From Amycolatopsis keratiniphila subsp. keratiniphila (GTDB taxonomy: Bacteria > Actinomycetota > Actinomycetes > Mycobacteriales > Pseudonocardiaceae): 64,000 bases of DNA. The notes under the pieces were generated by a model. It was not told the origin of the DNA. It was given only the letters and a program-made list of their open reading frames with translations, and searched no databases. The DNA lies in the NCBI RefSeq assembly GCF_001620365.2, contig NZ_LQMT02000040.1, forward strand, positions 19,928-83,927. The letters are read 5' to 3'. Numbering within the stretch: the first letter of the stretch is position 1; each line of letters starts with the position of its first letter. This document shows, piece by piece, positions 42,738 to 51,477 of the stretch. A program made the position numbers and the translations under genes.

Positions 42738-45029
42738 TCACGGCATCCCCCATGGCGCGCTGTCCCCGTTCGACGGCACGGCCCGGATCTCGAAGTCCGG
42801 CCGGTCGCCCGCACGGTGCACGACAGCCTCTTCACCGCGCCGCAGGTCGATCCGGACGTCACCGTTCGGCAGCCGCCGCCAGCGTTTCGGCCGCCCCCAC
42901 CGGTCACGGACGGTCAGCTCGCCGTCGAGATCCGTCCGCAGCACGCACGGCGCCCCGGCCTCGCTGGTGATCTTGACCCACCGCGTCTTCCCGCCCTGCC
43001 GCGAGGCGCTGAGCAGGAACGCCCCCTCCGTGCGGAAGTCGCGCAGCGCGGCGTCGGCCCATTTCGCGGGCAGCGCCGGGAAGAGCCGGATCACGCCACC
43101 CCAGCTCTGCACGAGCATGTCGTGCAGCGACTGCGCGGCCGAAAGCGGTGTCTCGATCACCGGACCGGATTCCTTGTACATCGTGTTCGGCTGGATGTAG
43201 CGCCGCTGCAGTTCACCGAGGTAGAACTCCGCCTTCTCGCCGCGCAGCATCTGCGCCGACATCGACGCGGCCCCGGTGAACGTGTAGCCCTGCAACGCCC
43301 CCTCGAAGCCCACCCAGTGATCGAGCGAGGTCTCGATGATCCGCCGGTGCTCCGGCCGCTCCCAGGTGATCTCGTACAGCGGGTAGATCTGCAGCAGATG
43401 CGAGTAGTGCCGATGCGACTTCGCGAACGGCACCCCCGCGCCGATCATGTAGCCGTTGGCGTCGGCCGGATACGGGACGAGTGTGGCCAGGACCTCCCGC
43501 CACCGTCGCGCGAGCGGATCGTCGACGCGCAGTTCCGCCGCCGACTCCAGCAGGGTCTTGCAGCCCCATCGGATCAGTGCCAGGTCGTAGTTGCAGTCGG
43601 GCGCGTTGACGCCGTACTCCGGGGAGAACGTCGCCGGAAGATGAAGCTTCCCGTCGGCCCCGGGCGTCAGGAAGTGGAGGTAGTAGTTGATCGCCTTGCG
43701 CAGCAAGGGGAACAGGGTGTCCCGCAGCAGGAGCCGGTCCATCGTGTGCCGATACGACAGCCAGACGTTGTGCAGCGCCCAGGTGAGGTTCCCGACCTCC
43801 GGCGTCGGTGTCTCCTTGCCCGGGATGCCGACCGGGAAGCCCGCGTTCGTCCCGACCGCGCCGTTGAGCAGGTTCATGTCCGTCGTACGCGGGATGCCCG
43901 CCGAATCGTGCTGGTACGGCTCGGCGACCTGGCTCGTCAGATTCGCCCGGTACTTCCCGAGCGCGTGGCCGACGGCGTCCAGTTCGAGGTGGTTGGACCC
44001 GTGGATGAGCCAGTACTCGAGCTGGACGTTGAGGTTCCACCAGGTCGCGGGCCACGGGGTCGGCTCCAGCCACGGTCCGCAGGTCGCCATCACCGGAGCC
44101 TCCCGGCGCGCGGCGGAAGCGATCTTGTACAGCTGGATCCAGTAGAAGCTCTGGAGCCGGGTGTCCGGAATGGACAGGAAACCGTGCCGGTAGTAGTCGT
44201 GCCACCAGCGGCGGTGTCCGGCCGTCAACGCCGAGAACGGCTCGGCGCGACGGACCGTCTTCAACGCCTCCCGCACGGCGGTCCGCTTCGGATACGACCA
44301 GGCCACGGACGTGTACAGCGTCCGCTTCGAGCCCTGGGCGACCTCGCGCCACGCCGTGACGTGTTCGCCGCCCGACAGCAGGGTCTGCACGGAAAGCCTG
44401 CTGTCACCGCTGCTTTTCAGAGTCGCGGGCGGGTTGGCGGCATACCCGGCGGGCGGCGGCTTCCCGAACTTCGGATCCGTTCTCGGGCTCACCGCCTCCG
44501 CCGGATGGAAGACCCAGGCGAAACCGCGCTCCCCCTCGGTCGGCTCGATCTCGACGGCCAGGAGAGACTGTCCGGTGTGGACGATCGCGCGCAGCGACAG
44601 GCTGCCCGCGGCCGTGGTGATCGTGCCCCTGAGCTCGGCGTTCCAGAGGTCCATCCGCCAGTCGATCCCGGTGATGGCACCGACCGGTTCGAGGGTGAAA
44701 TGCCCGATCGGCAGCCGTGCGAGCCCGAACAGGGAACCGAACTCCGGCCGGTGATCCTGTACTTCGCTGTGCTGGACGTTGAACCGGACGGCGTTCCGGC
44801 CGGGTTCGGCGTAGATGCCCGAGCCTAGGAAACCGTTGCCCAGAAAGGGCCCCTCGTACCAGGTCTTCGGCATCCGGCGCCAGATCAGGTCGGCCGTGCC
44901 GAGGAATCCGGGCCAGTCGAGGCCGCCGAGCGCGAAGTCGTTCTCCACCGCCGACGCGGACGGCGCGAATCCGGCCGCGGCCACGCCTGCCAACGCCCCG
45001 CCGAGCACCGTCCTGCGAGTGATGTCCAT
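42738..45029 (-). CDS. Tat-exported GH95-like glycoside hydrolase (copy 2 of tandem pair)
   Basis: A 763-residue protein with a Tat signal (MDITRRTVLGG...). The N-terminal beta-sandwich starts WYEGPFLGNGFLGSGIY. The toroid has WWNLNVQLEYW (positions of the Asn pair in GH95), NLTWALHN, FSPEYG and SHRHYSHLLQIYP, the last matching HRHxSHL of GH95 alpha-L-fucosidases and relatives. The ATG lies 2 bases after the stop of its upstream paralogue, so the two are co-translated. An outside-acting alpha-fucosidase or alpha-galactosidase-like activity is likely, but the divergence from known members leaves the sugar open. Confidence 0.75.
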   Translation of the reverse strand: MDITRRTVLGGALAGVAAAGFAPSASAVENDFALGGLDWPGFLGTADLIWRRMPKTWYEGPFLGNGFLGSGIYAEPGRNAVRFNVQHSEVQDHRPEFGSLFGLARLPIGHFTLEPVGAITGIDWRMDLWNAELRGTITTAAGSLSLRAIVHTGQSLLAVEIEPTEGERGFAWVFHPAEAVSPRTDPKFGKPPPAGYAANPPATLKSSGDSRLSVQTLLSGGEHVTAWREVAQGSKRTLYTSVAWSYPKRTAVREALKTVRRAEPFSALTAGHRRWWHDYYRHGFLSIPDTRLQSFYWIQLYKIASAARREAPVMATCGPWLEPTPWPATWWNLNVQLEYWLIHGSNHLELDAVGHALGKYRANLTSQVAEPYQHDSAGIPRTTDMNLLNGAVGTNAGFPVGIPGKETPTPEVGNLTWALHNVWLSYRHTMDRLLLRDTLFPLLRKAINYYLHFLTPGADGKLHLPATFSPEYGVNAPDCNYDLALIRWGCKTLLESAAELRVDDPLARRWREVLATLVPYPADANGYMIGAGVPFAKSHRHYSHLLQIYPLYEITWERPEHRRIIETSLDHWVGFEGALQGYTFTGAASMSAQMLRGEKAEFYLGELQRRYIQPNTMYKESGPVIETPLSAAQSLHDMLVQSWGGVIRLFPALPAKWADAALRDFRTEGAFLLSASRQGGKTRWVKITSEAGAPCVLRTDLDGELTVRDRWGRPKRWRRLPNGDVRIDLRRGEEAVVHRAGDRPDFEIRAVPSNGDSAPWGMP

Positions 45030-45031
45030 GC

Positions 45032-47311
45032 TCAGATCCCCCAAGCCGGAGTCGAACGGTCGCCGGGCACGTCCCGCGGCTCCAGTTCCGGACGCGTGCC
45101 GCGTCGCGAGACAACGGCCGTCCCGCCGCGATGGAGCGGAATGGAGATCGTGCCGGGACCCGCGTGGCGCCAAGGAAGGCGCCGTCCGCGCGCGTCACGG
45201 ACCTCGATGTCGCCGGGAATCCCGTGCCGCAGGGTGAGCGGCTCCCCCGCCTCGCTGCGGACGCGGATCCATTCGGTCGCGCCGTTCCGCCGGGACGCGT
45301 CCACGAGGAACGCCCCCTCCGCGCGCAGGCTTTCGAAGGACGCGTCCGGCCACGCCGACGAGACCGACGGGAAGACCTTGAGCACGCCGTGGTCACCCTG
45401 CAGGAGCATGTCCACAACGGACTGTGCGGCGGTGATGGGACTCTCGATCGCGAGGTTCGCCCCCTCGCGGTACATCGTGTTCGGTGTCAGCTGGGTGTTC
45501 GCGACGACGGTTCCGTCGAGGAAGATCTTCAGATAGCGCAGGGCTTCCTCGGGCTGGTTCATCACGGAACACATCGACGACGCCGCCGCGAAGCTGTAAC
45601 CGTGCCATTTCTCCTGCGCGCTCGACCAATGCGCGAACGTACGGCGCATGATGTCCCGCTCTCCGGGACGATCCCAGAGTTTCTCGCGCAGCGGATAGAG
45701 CCACAGCAGATGCGAGAAGTGCCGATGCGAGTCGGCCAGCGGGACGCCGTCTCCGATCAGCACGCCTTGAGCGGGATCCTGGTGGTACGGCACCAGCTTC
45801 TCGCCGATCTCCCGCCACGCCGGCACCCGCGGATCGTCGATCCGTAGCTTGGCCGCCGATTCGACGAGGGTGCGCGCGGCCCAGCGGATCAACGACAGGT
45901 CGTAGGTGCAGTCGGCCGCGTCGGCGTACTCGGGCGATCTCGTCATCGGCAGATGCAGGGCGCCGTCCGGGCCCGTCGCGAGGAAATGCCGGTAGTAGTT
46001 GAGCGCCTTGGCGAGCGTCGGATACAGGACGTCGCGCAGGACCCGGTGGTCCATGCTGTGCCGGTACGCGAGCCAGACGTTGTGCAGACCCCAGATCAGG
46101 TTTCCGGTCTGGTCGTTCTTGGTGGCGGGCCCGGGGACCCCGACCGCGCGGGCGCCGCCGGGCCGCAGCCGCCAGTCGCCCGGATGCGAAAGCGCGTACG
46201 TGTCGCCGTCCCGGTGAGCGGGAGGCACCGAGAGTTCGAGGTTGGCGTAGTCGCGACGGAAGGTCTCGGTGACGGCGTCGAGTTCGGGATGGTTGCTGCT
46301 GTTGACGATCGGATACGTGACCTGGACGTTCAGGTTCCACCACACCGCCGTCCAGCTGTTGCCGACCTCCGGGAACCACGGCCCCCACTCGGCGACCACC
46401 GGGCCGCTCGCGCGGGTGGCGCACGCGGTCTTGTACAGCTGGATCCAGTAGAACCGCTGGATCCGTTTGTCCGGAATGGACACGAAACTGCGCCGGTAGA
46501 AGGCGTTCCACCAGCGCCGGTGCCCGGCGACGAGCAGGTCCGGGACCACCGTCGACGCCCGATTGACCCTGGTGATCGCTTCCGCGGTGTGCGTCGGCTC
46601 GGGGAACCCGTACGCGACCGTCGCCGCCAGAAGCCGTCGCGTGCCGATGGTCCGCTCGCGCCACGCCGTCGTGTATCCGCCGCCGGCGTGGAGCGGCTGC
46701 TCGCAGTACCGGACGGCGCCCGCACTGACGAGCTTCGGATCGGGATTGGCCGTGTAGTCGGGCGGTTTACGGATCGTCCGGGTGGTGGCCGACTTGAGCG
46801 GCGTGAACCCCCAGTCCGCCGCCGCCTCCCCGGTGAGCGAGACGAGAAGGAGGTCCTGGTCGTTGTGGACCAGCGCGGAGAAGCGCACCGAGCCGCGGGT
46901 GGTGGTGATGGTGCCGCCGAGTTCGGCGTTGTACAGGTCGAGGTGCCAGTCCACCGCCGTGATCGCGCCCTCGAAGGTGAGGGTGAGGTAGCCGATCGGG
47001 AGCCGCGAGTACCCGATGGCCGCTTCCCACTGCCCGCGCTGGTCCTGGACGCGCGAATGGCTGAGCATCACCTTGAGGACGTTCGGCTGCGCGCCCGCGT
47101 AGAACTGGACGCCGAGGAAGCCGTTGGCGAGGAACGGGCCCTCTTGCCAGCCCGTCGGCAGCCGCTTCCAGACCATGCGCGCGTCGTCGACGATCCGGCG
47201 ACGGACGTCTTCTCCGGCGAGCGCCGGTGGCGCACCTTGAGCCCAGAGGCCACCGAGCGCCGCCGCCCCCGCCGCGACCCTCAGCATCGATCGCCTGGAC
47301 AGCTCGGCCAT
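45032..47311 (-). CDS. Tat-exported GH95-like glycoside hydrolase (copy 1 of tandem pair)
   Basis: A 759-residue paralogue of the next gene, alignable along its whole length (WQEGPFLANGFLG, WWNLNVQVTYPI, NLIWGLHNVWLAYRH, SPEYADAADC, SHRHFSHLLWLYPL). The signal is RRSMLRVAAG, also Tat type. In place of QLEYW it has QVTYP, and several loop positions differ, so the two probably have different substrates or link preferences. ATG is preceded by CTGGAGG; the 127 bases upstream to the recombinase-like gene hold its promoter. No transporter or sugar-kinase genes accompany the pair. Confidence 0.75.
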   Translation of the reverse strand: MAELSRRSMLRVAAGAAALGGLWAQGAPPALAGEDVRRRIVDDARMVWKRLPTGWQEGPFLANGFLGVQFYAGAQPNVLKVMLSHSRVQDQRGQWEAAIGYSRLPIGYLTLTFEGAITAVDWHLDLYNAELGGTITTTRGSVRFSALVHNDQDLLLVSLTGEAAADWGFTPLKSATTRTIRKPPDYTANPDPKLVSAGAVRYCEQPLHAGGGYTTAWRERTIGTRRLLAATVAYGFPEPTHTAEAITRVNRASTVVPDLLVAGHRRWWNAFYRRSFVSIPDKRIQRFYWIQLYKTACATRASGPVVAEWGPWFPEVGNSWTAVWWNLNVQVTYPIVNSSNHPELDAVTETFRRDYANLELSVPPAHRDGDTYALSHPGDWRLRPGGARAVGVPGPATKNDQTGNLIWGLHNVWLAYRHSMDHRVLRDVLYPTLAKALNYYRHFLATGPDGALHLPMTRSPEYADAADCTYDLSLIRWAARTLVESAAKLRIDDPRVPAWREIGEKLVPYHQDPAQGVLIGDGVPLADSHRHFSHLLWLYPLREKLWDRPGERDIMRRTFAHWSSAQEKWHGYSFAAASSMCSVMNQPEEALRYLKIFLDGTVVANTQLTPNTMYREGANLAIESPITAAQSVVDMLLQGDHGVLKVFPSVSSAWPDASFESLRAEGAFLVDASRRNGATEWIRVRSEAGEPLTLRHGIPGDIEVRDARGRRLPWRHAGPGTISIPLHRGGTAVVSRRGTRPELEPRDVPGDRSTPAWGI

Positions 47312-47438
47312 GGGGCGCCTCCAGATTCATACTACGTTTACCGCAGATCAAGTCCTGGCGACCGGCATGTTTCCAGAGATCAGCGCACTTTGACCAGTAC
47401 GCTCACCCGGAAAGCGGCAGATACATCCGACCTATCGG

Positions 47439-48257
47439 TCAGCGGGCGAGGTAGGCACGAGTAGCGTCAGGCGAGGCGTGACCGAGCATCTCGGAGGCGG
47501 TGCCGAGATCGGCTCCGGCGCGGAGCAGGTCGATGGCGAAGGTCTTGCGCAGAGTTCGCGCGGAGAGCCCTGGCATGCCGATCAAGGTCCCGAATGTGGC
47601 CACGACGTCATTGACCGACCTCGGAGACACTCGGCAGCCAAAAGCGTTGAGGAAGTACGCCGGTTCCTCGTCAGCACCCGGCCGCTCGGCACGGACCCGG
47701 AGATAGGCGTCGAGCGGAGGCCGAAGCTCGGGCGGCAGCGGAATCGTCCGCCGTCGCCCGCCGCGCACGATGACCGAGCCGGTCGACACGTCCCGCAGAT
47801 CGAGTGCGGAGAGTTCGGTGACCCGAACACCGGTGTGCGCCAGGAAGTGCAGGACCGCCACGTCCTTGGTCGACAAAAGGTGCGCCGCCGCGGAGAGCAT
47901 CTCGCGCGGTTCGCGGTCGGCCAATGGGGACAGTGTTGCCGCCTCGAACGACCGGCGCACATCGATCCGGTCCAGCTTTCCGCGCACGACCCCGCCCAGC
48001 GGGGTATCGGGCCATTTCCGCCACCGCAGGGGCCGGACCTTCAACAGGTCCTCCTCGGCGGTCGCCGCATGTTCGAGGTCCACCGGTCCGCGGGCCGAGG
48101 TCAGCATCTGTTGATCGCGGTGCCGATTCGCCTGGTTCACACGGCGTTTGTGACGTGGAAGGTTCTTGCGCGAAGCCTTGTCGTTCGCGCCGTAATCGTT
48201 GCGACGATCCTTGGCGTAGCTCAGCCGCTTCTTCTCCTGCGGACTCTTCCGTCCCAT
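47439..48257 (-). CDS. Tyrosine-recombinase-like protein with basic N-terminal tail
   Basis: A 272-residue protein. The C-terminal 150 residues follow the tyrosine recombinase fold: Arg145 in LAHTGVRVTELSAL, LGHASPDATRAYLAR with His260 and Tyr269, and SARTLRKTFAIDLL where the usual HxLRH box reads RTLRK. The first 50 residues are highly basic (MGRKSPQEKKRLSYAKDRRN...), and the normal SAM-like core-binding domain appears missing or much reduced. ATG 48257 follows GGGGAG. No att sites, excisionase or mobile genes are seen around it. It may be a domesticated or inactive recombinase. Confidence 0.7.
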   Translation of the reverse strand: MGRKSPQEKKRLSYAKDRRNDYGANDKASRKNLPRHKRRVNQANRHRDQQMLTSARGPVDLEHAATAEEDLLKVRPLRWRKWPDTPLGGVVRGKLDRIDVRRSFEAATLSPLADREPREMLSAAAHLLSTKDVAVLHFLAHTGVRVTELSALDLRDVSTGSVIVRGGRRRTIPLPPELRPPLDAYLRVRAERPGADEEPAYFLNAFGCRVSPRSVNDVVATFGTLIGMPGLSARTLRKTFAIDLLRAGADLGTASEMLGHASPDATRAYLAR

Positions 48258-48319
48258 GCTTCTCCCCCTGACGTCGGAGAAAGGACGATAACGAGACGTC
48301 CGAGCCGCCGACCACCGAT

Positions 48320-48994
48320 TTACCGGGGCTGCCGCAGGTCGGGAGGTTCGAGCAAACGCGCCTTCAATGTCCGGACCGCCGCGTCGGACACACCACGCTG
48401 CCGCGCCCAGCCGGCGAAACTCCCGAAATCGTCCTCGACGCTGTCTAGCAGAGCGTTGATCGTGCTTTCGGTGCACCGGAACAGTTCCTCCGGCAACCGG
48501 AGCGAGCGGAAGCGCTCGATCACCCGGGGAAGGCTGTACGCGCTGCGCAGGTAGTCCTGGACGATCAGCTCCCGTGGCGCACCGGCGAGACCGAGCGCGA
48601 GGGCCGTGACGATCCCGGTCCGGTCCTTGCCCGACGCGCAATGCACCACGACGGGCCGGGCCAGCAGGACCGCCAGGATCTCGATGGCGACCGGGAGGTT
48701 GTCGTCGAGCCGGAGATGGTCGGCGTAAGTCGCCTCCAACGACCGTCCGCTTTGGACGGTCCGCAACGGCACGTTCGCGTAGCGGACTCCGGGCAGTGCC
48801 GCCCGGCCCTCGCCGGCCGTCTCGGCGCTGGAGCGAAGGTCGAGGACGCCTTCGATACCGAACCGGTCGAGCAGGAGGTCCTTATCCCTGCCAGTCAGAG
48901 CCTGCAAGGTGTCGCTGCGGAACAGCCGCCTCCGCCGGATCGGCCCGCCGCCGGTGTCGCGGAAGTTGAACGCGCCGGTGAGCGCGGAGGTCAC
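48320..48994 (-). CDS. Tyrosine-protein phosphatase (Y_phosphatase3 type)
   Basis: A 224-residue phosphatase with the P-loop HCASGKDRTG (Cys119, Arg125), the N-terminal NFRDTGG motif and FRSDTL, as in PtpB-like or MptpB-related dual phosphatases. It removes phosphate from phosphotyrosine or phosphoinositides. The GTG start overlaps the stop of the dikinase gene (GTGA) and has GAGGAG upstream, so the two are co-translated. It has no signal peptide. Confidence 0.87.
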   Translation of the reverse strand: MTSALTGAFNFRDTGGGPIRRRRLFRSDTLQALTGRDKDLLLDRFGIEGVLDLRSSAETAGEGRAALPGVRYANVPLRTVQSGRSLEATYADHLRLDDNLPVAIEILAVLLARPVVVHCASGKDRTGIVTALALGLAGAPRELIVQDYLRSAYSLPRVIERFRSLRLPEELFRCTESTINALLDSVEDDFGSFAGWARQRGVSDAAVRTLKARLLEPPDLRQPR

Positions 48995-51417
48995 CGGTGC
49001 TCCTCGCCGAACGTGATCGTCCCCGCCGAGCCGTCGACGGTGATCACCCGGCCGGTGGTGATCAGCGTGGTGGCGTCGGGGACACCGACCACGGCCGGGA
49101 TCCCGTGTTCCCTGGCGACGGTGGTGCCATGGGAGATCATCCCGCCCGTTTCGGTCACGAGCGCGGCCGCGGTGAGGAACAGCGGTGTCCATCCGGGATC
49201 CGTCGTCGCGGCGACGAGGATCTCGCCCGGTTCGATCCGCGCCCCGTCGGGATCGCGGACCACCCTCGCCCGGCCGGTCACCACCCCCGCCGCCGCGGCC
49301 AGCCCGGCGAGGTCACCTTCGCCCGCATGGGACTCGAGCGCGGGCACGGTGCCGTCGGAAAGCAGGACCGACGGCACCCGAGGCCTGCGCGCCTCCCGCC
49401 CCCAGACCTCTCGCCGTCGCGCAACGATCGCCCGGAAGTCTCTGCCGTCCAAGGCTTCGCGGACTTCGGCGAGGTCGAGGAACATCACGTCGTCGGCCCG
49501 GCCCAGTCTCTCCGCCTGGACGATCTCCTCGCCGACGAGGAGCAACTGCTTCCGGAGCGCGGCGAAACCGCGCATGAGACAGAATTTCGGGAACTCACGC
49601 AGACCGCGCAATCGCCTCGACCGGCGCAGCAGGAAACGCGCCAAGATCACCCGGTGCGCTTTGGTCACCGGAAGTCGGCGAGTGAGTTCGACGATCCGTG
49701 TCTCGGCCGCCGCGGCCGTGCTTTCGAAGCGGGCTTCCGCACTCAGCAGATTCACCAGCATCGCGAAGACCGGCTCGGGATCGTCGGCCCAGCGGGGTAC
49801 GCCGAAGTCGATCTCCGAGGTGGCGCGGCAACCGTAATCCGTCAGGAACGCCGCGACGCCGTGCTGGATGACGTCCGGCAGGGCTCCCGCGAGCTGTTTG
49901 GCGGCCAGCTCGTCGGGCGCGGTGTCCAGCAGCAGTCTGCGGGCCTCGTCGTCCCGTCGGATCGACTCTCCCGTGCGCCACAACGCCAGATCCATCTCGG
50001 TGGTCGGATTGTGCGGGATGCCGCGGAAAACGGCGGCGATCTCTGCCTCGTCCACGTAACCCCGCAGCAGCCGTCCGGCCAGCTGCCCGCCGACCGCACC
50101 CGCGGTATTGGCGTCACGCGGAAGATTCGCCTCGATCCGGCAGACGTCACCGCGAATGGACTCCACAAAGGACAGTCGCTGCCAGGCCGTCGCGTCGTCC
50201 GGTCCCGCGAACGCGGCGATCCGCCGTTCGGCGTCGCGGACGCCCCTGGCGCGGGCCCGATCCGGCAACAGCCACGCGGCGATCATCCGGTCCCAGCGGC
50301 GGCGCCGGTTCTCAGGCGGGGTGTCCTCGTCGGATCCGGGCGGCACCGAAGGGAACCGCTGGTCTCGGCCGAGCTGTTCGACCAACCGCCCCGACGGCGC
50401 CGCGAGGCTGTCCATGAACGCGGCCATCTTCGGCCGCTTCGCCGGGCTTCGCACGCCGTCGGTGATGTCCCAGAACAGCCACCCGTCCACGTCGACGATC
50501 TCGTCGGAGAAGCCGAGCGCGCTCATGTACGTCGCCATCCCGCGCTGCCGCTCCCGGATCATGGACGCGCCCATCGGCGTGAAGGGACGGTTGATCCCCT
50601 GGTAGACGTTGACCGACCAGTACGCGCGCGGCTCTCCCGCGGTCTCCGGGACCGGGAACAGCGTGGTGATGTGCCGCGACTGGGTCAACCACAGTTCGCC
50701 GTCGCCATCGAACGCCCACTCGACGTCCTGCGGCGCGCCGAAGTGCTTCTCCAGCCTCCTGCCGACGGCCGCGAGCTCACCCAGCCGTGACGGCGTCAAG
50801 CAACCCTCACCCGGCCCCTCGACGATTTCGCCCTTGCCGCTCAGCCGGTAGTGATCCGGCGTGACCGCACCGGAAACCACCGCTTCACCCAACCCGGGCG
50901 CGGCGTCGACGACGATTTCGGATCGTTTACCCGAAACCGGATTCGCCGTGTACAGCACCCCTGCGCACTCGGCCTCGACCAGGCGCTGCACGATCACCGC
51001 GATGCCGGGAACATGACCGGTGTCGTGCGCCTCCCGGTATCTCGTCGCCCGATCGGACCACAACGAGGCCCAGCACCGGCGCACCGCCGCGAGCACCTCG
51101 TCCGCACCCCGGACGCCGAGGAAGGTGTCGTACTGTCCGGCGAAACTGGCGTCCGGCAGATCCTCGGCGGTCGACGACGACCGCACCGCGACCGGACCGC
51201 CCCGCGAAAGCCGTTCGTACGCCTCGACTATCCCGGTTTCGAGCCGGGCCGGAAGCGGCGCGGCACCGTCCGCAAGAATCTGCCGGTACGCGGCGGTCGT
51301 GATACAGAAGCCTTCCGGCACCGGGAAACCCGCCGAAATCATCTCCGCGAGATTCGCGGCTTTGCCGCCGACGAGGTCACGAGGGCAGCCTTTCGCTTCG
51401 GCGAGCTGGAGAATCAC
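48991..51417 (-). CDS. PEP synthase / rifampicin phosphotransferase-like dikinase
   Basis: An 808-residue protein: ATP-grasp part at about 1-300 (LVGGKAANLAEMISAGFPVPEGF, VAVRSSSTAEDLPDASFAGQYDTFLGV), a middle substrate domain, and a C-terminal swivelling domain with the phospho-histidine in TETGGMISHGTTVAREHGIPAVVG. This order is that of rifampicin phosphotransferase (RPH), which moves the beta-phosphate of ATP to the drug. GTG 51417 follows GGAGG. The classical RAE promoter motif was not found. Another small-molecule phosphotransferase is possible. The adjacent phosphatase overlaps it. Confidence 0.85.
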   Translation of the reverse strand: MILQLAEAKGCPRDLVGGKAANLAEMISAGFPVPEGFCITTAAYRQILADGAAPLPARLETGIVEAYERLSRGGPVAVRSSSTAEDLPDASFAGQYDTFLGVRGADEVLAAVRRCWASLWSDRATRYREAHDTGHVPGIAVIVQRLVEAECAGVLYTANPVSGKRSEIVVDAAPGLGEAVVSGAVTPDHYRLSGKGEIVEGPGEGCLTPSRLGELAAVGRRLEKHFGAPQDVEWAFDGDGELWLTQSRHITTLFPVPETAGEPRAYWSVNVYQGINRPFTPMGASMIRERQRGMATYMSALGFSDEIVDVDGWLFWDITDGVRSPAKRPKMAAFMDSLAAPSGRLVEQLGRDQRFPSVPPGSDEDTPPENRRRRWDRMIAAWLLPDRARARGVRDAERRIAAFAGPDDATAWQRLSFVESIRGDVCRIEANLPRDANTAGAVGGQLAGRLLRGYVDEAEIAAVFRGIPHNPTTEMDLALWRTGESIRRDDEARRLLLDTAPDELAAKQLAGALPDVIQHGVAAFLTDYGCRATSEIDFGVPRWADDPEPVFAMLVNLLSAEARFESTAAAAETRIVELTRRLPVTKAHRVILARFLLRRSRRLRGLREFPKFCLMRGFAALRKQLLLVGEEIVQAERLGRADDVMFLDLAEVREALDGRDFRAIVARRREVWGREARRPRVPSVLLSDGTVPALESHAGEGDLAGLAAAAGVVTGRARVVRDPDGARIEPGEILVAATTDPGWTPLFLTAAALVTETGGMISHGTTVAREHGIPAVVGVPDATTLITTGRVITVDGSAGTITFGEEHR

Positions 51418-51460
51418 TTTCGTTACCTCCCAGGGGATTCGCTTGGCCTGAGCTTGCCTC

Positions 51461-51476
51461 CTCAACCTCGGTTGAG
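51461..51476. promoter_or_regulatory. Short palindrome upstream of the dikinase gene
   Basis: CTCAACCTCGGTTGAG forms six-base arms around CTCG, about 45 bases before the dikinase GTG and just beyond the stop of the nuclease-like gene. It may be an operator of the dikinase-phosphatase pair or a small terminator. Confidence 0.4.
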
Positions 51477-51477
51477 T

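Noticed and set aside
47439..48257. Integrase as the mark of an integrated mobile element
   Set aside because: No tRNA, direct repeats, relaxase, replication or phage genes are seen near it, and its catalytic box is altered.
48258..48641. N-terminal extension of the recombinase-like gene to 400 residues
   Set aside because: It is mostly out-of-frame reading through the phosphatase gene; ATG 48257 has a strong ribosome site.
51418..51477. Rifamycin-associated element upstream of the RPH-like gene
   Set aside because: I looked for the GGGGCTTGC-type inverted repeat and found only a different palindrome, CTCAAC-CTCG-GTTGAG.
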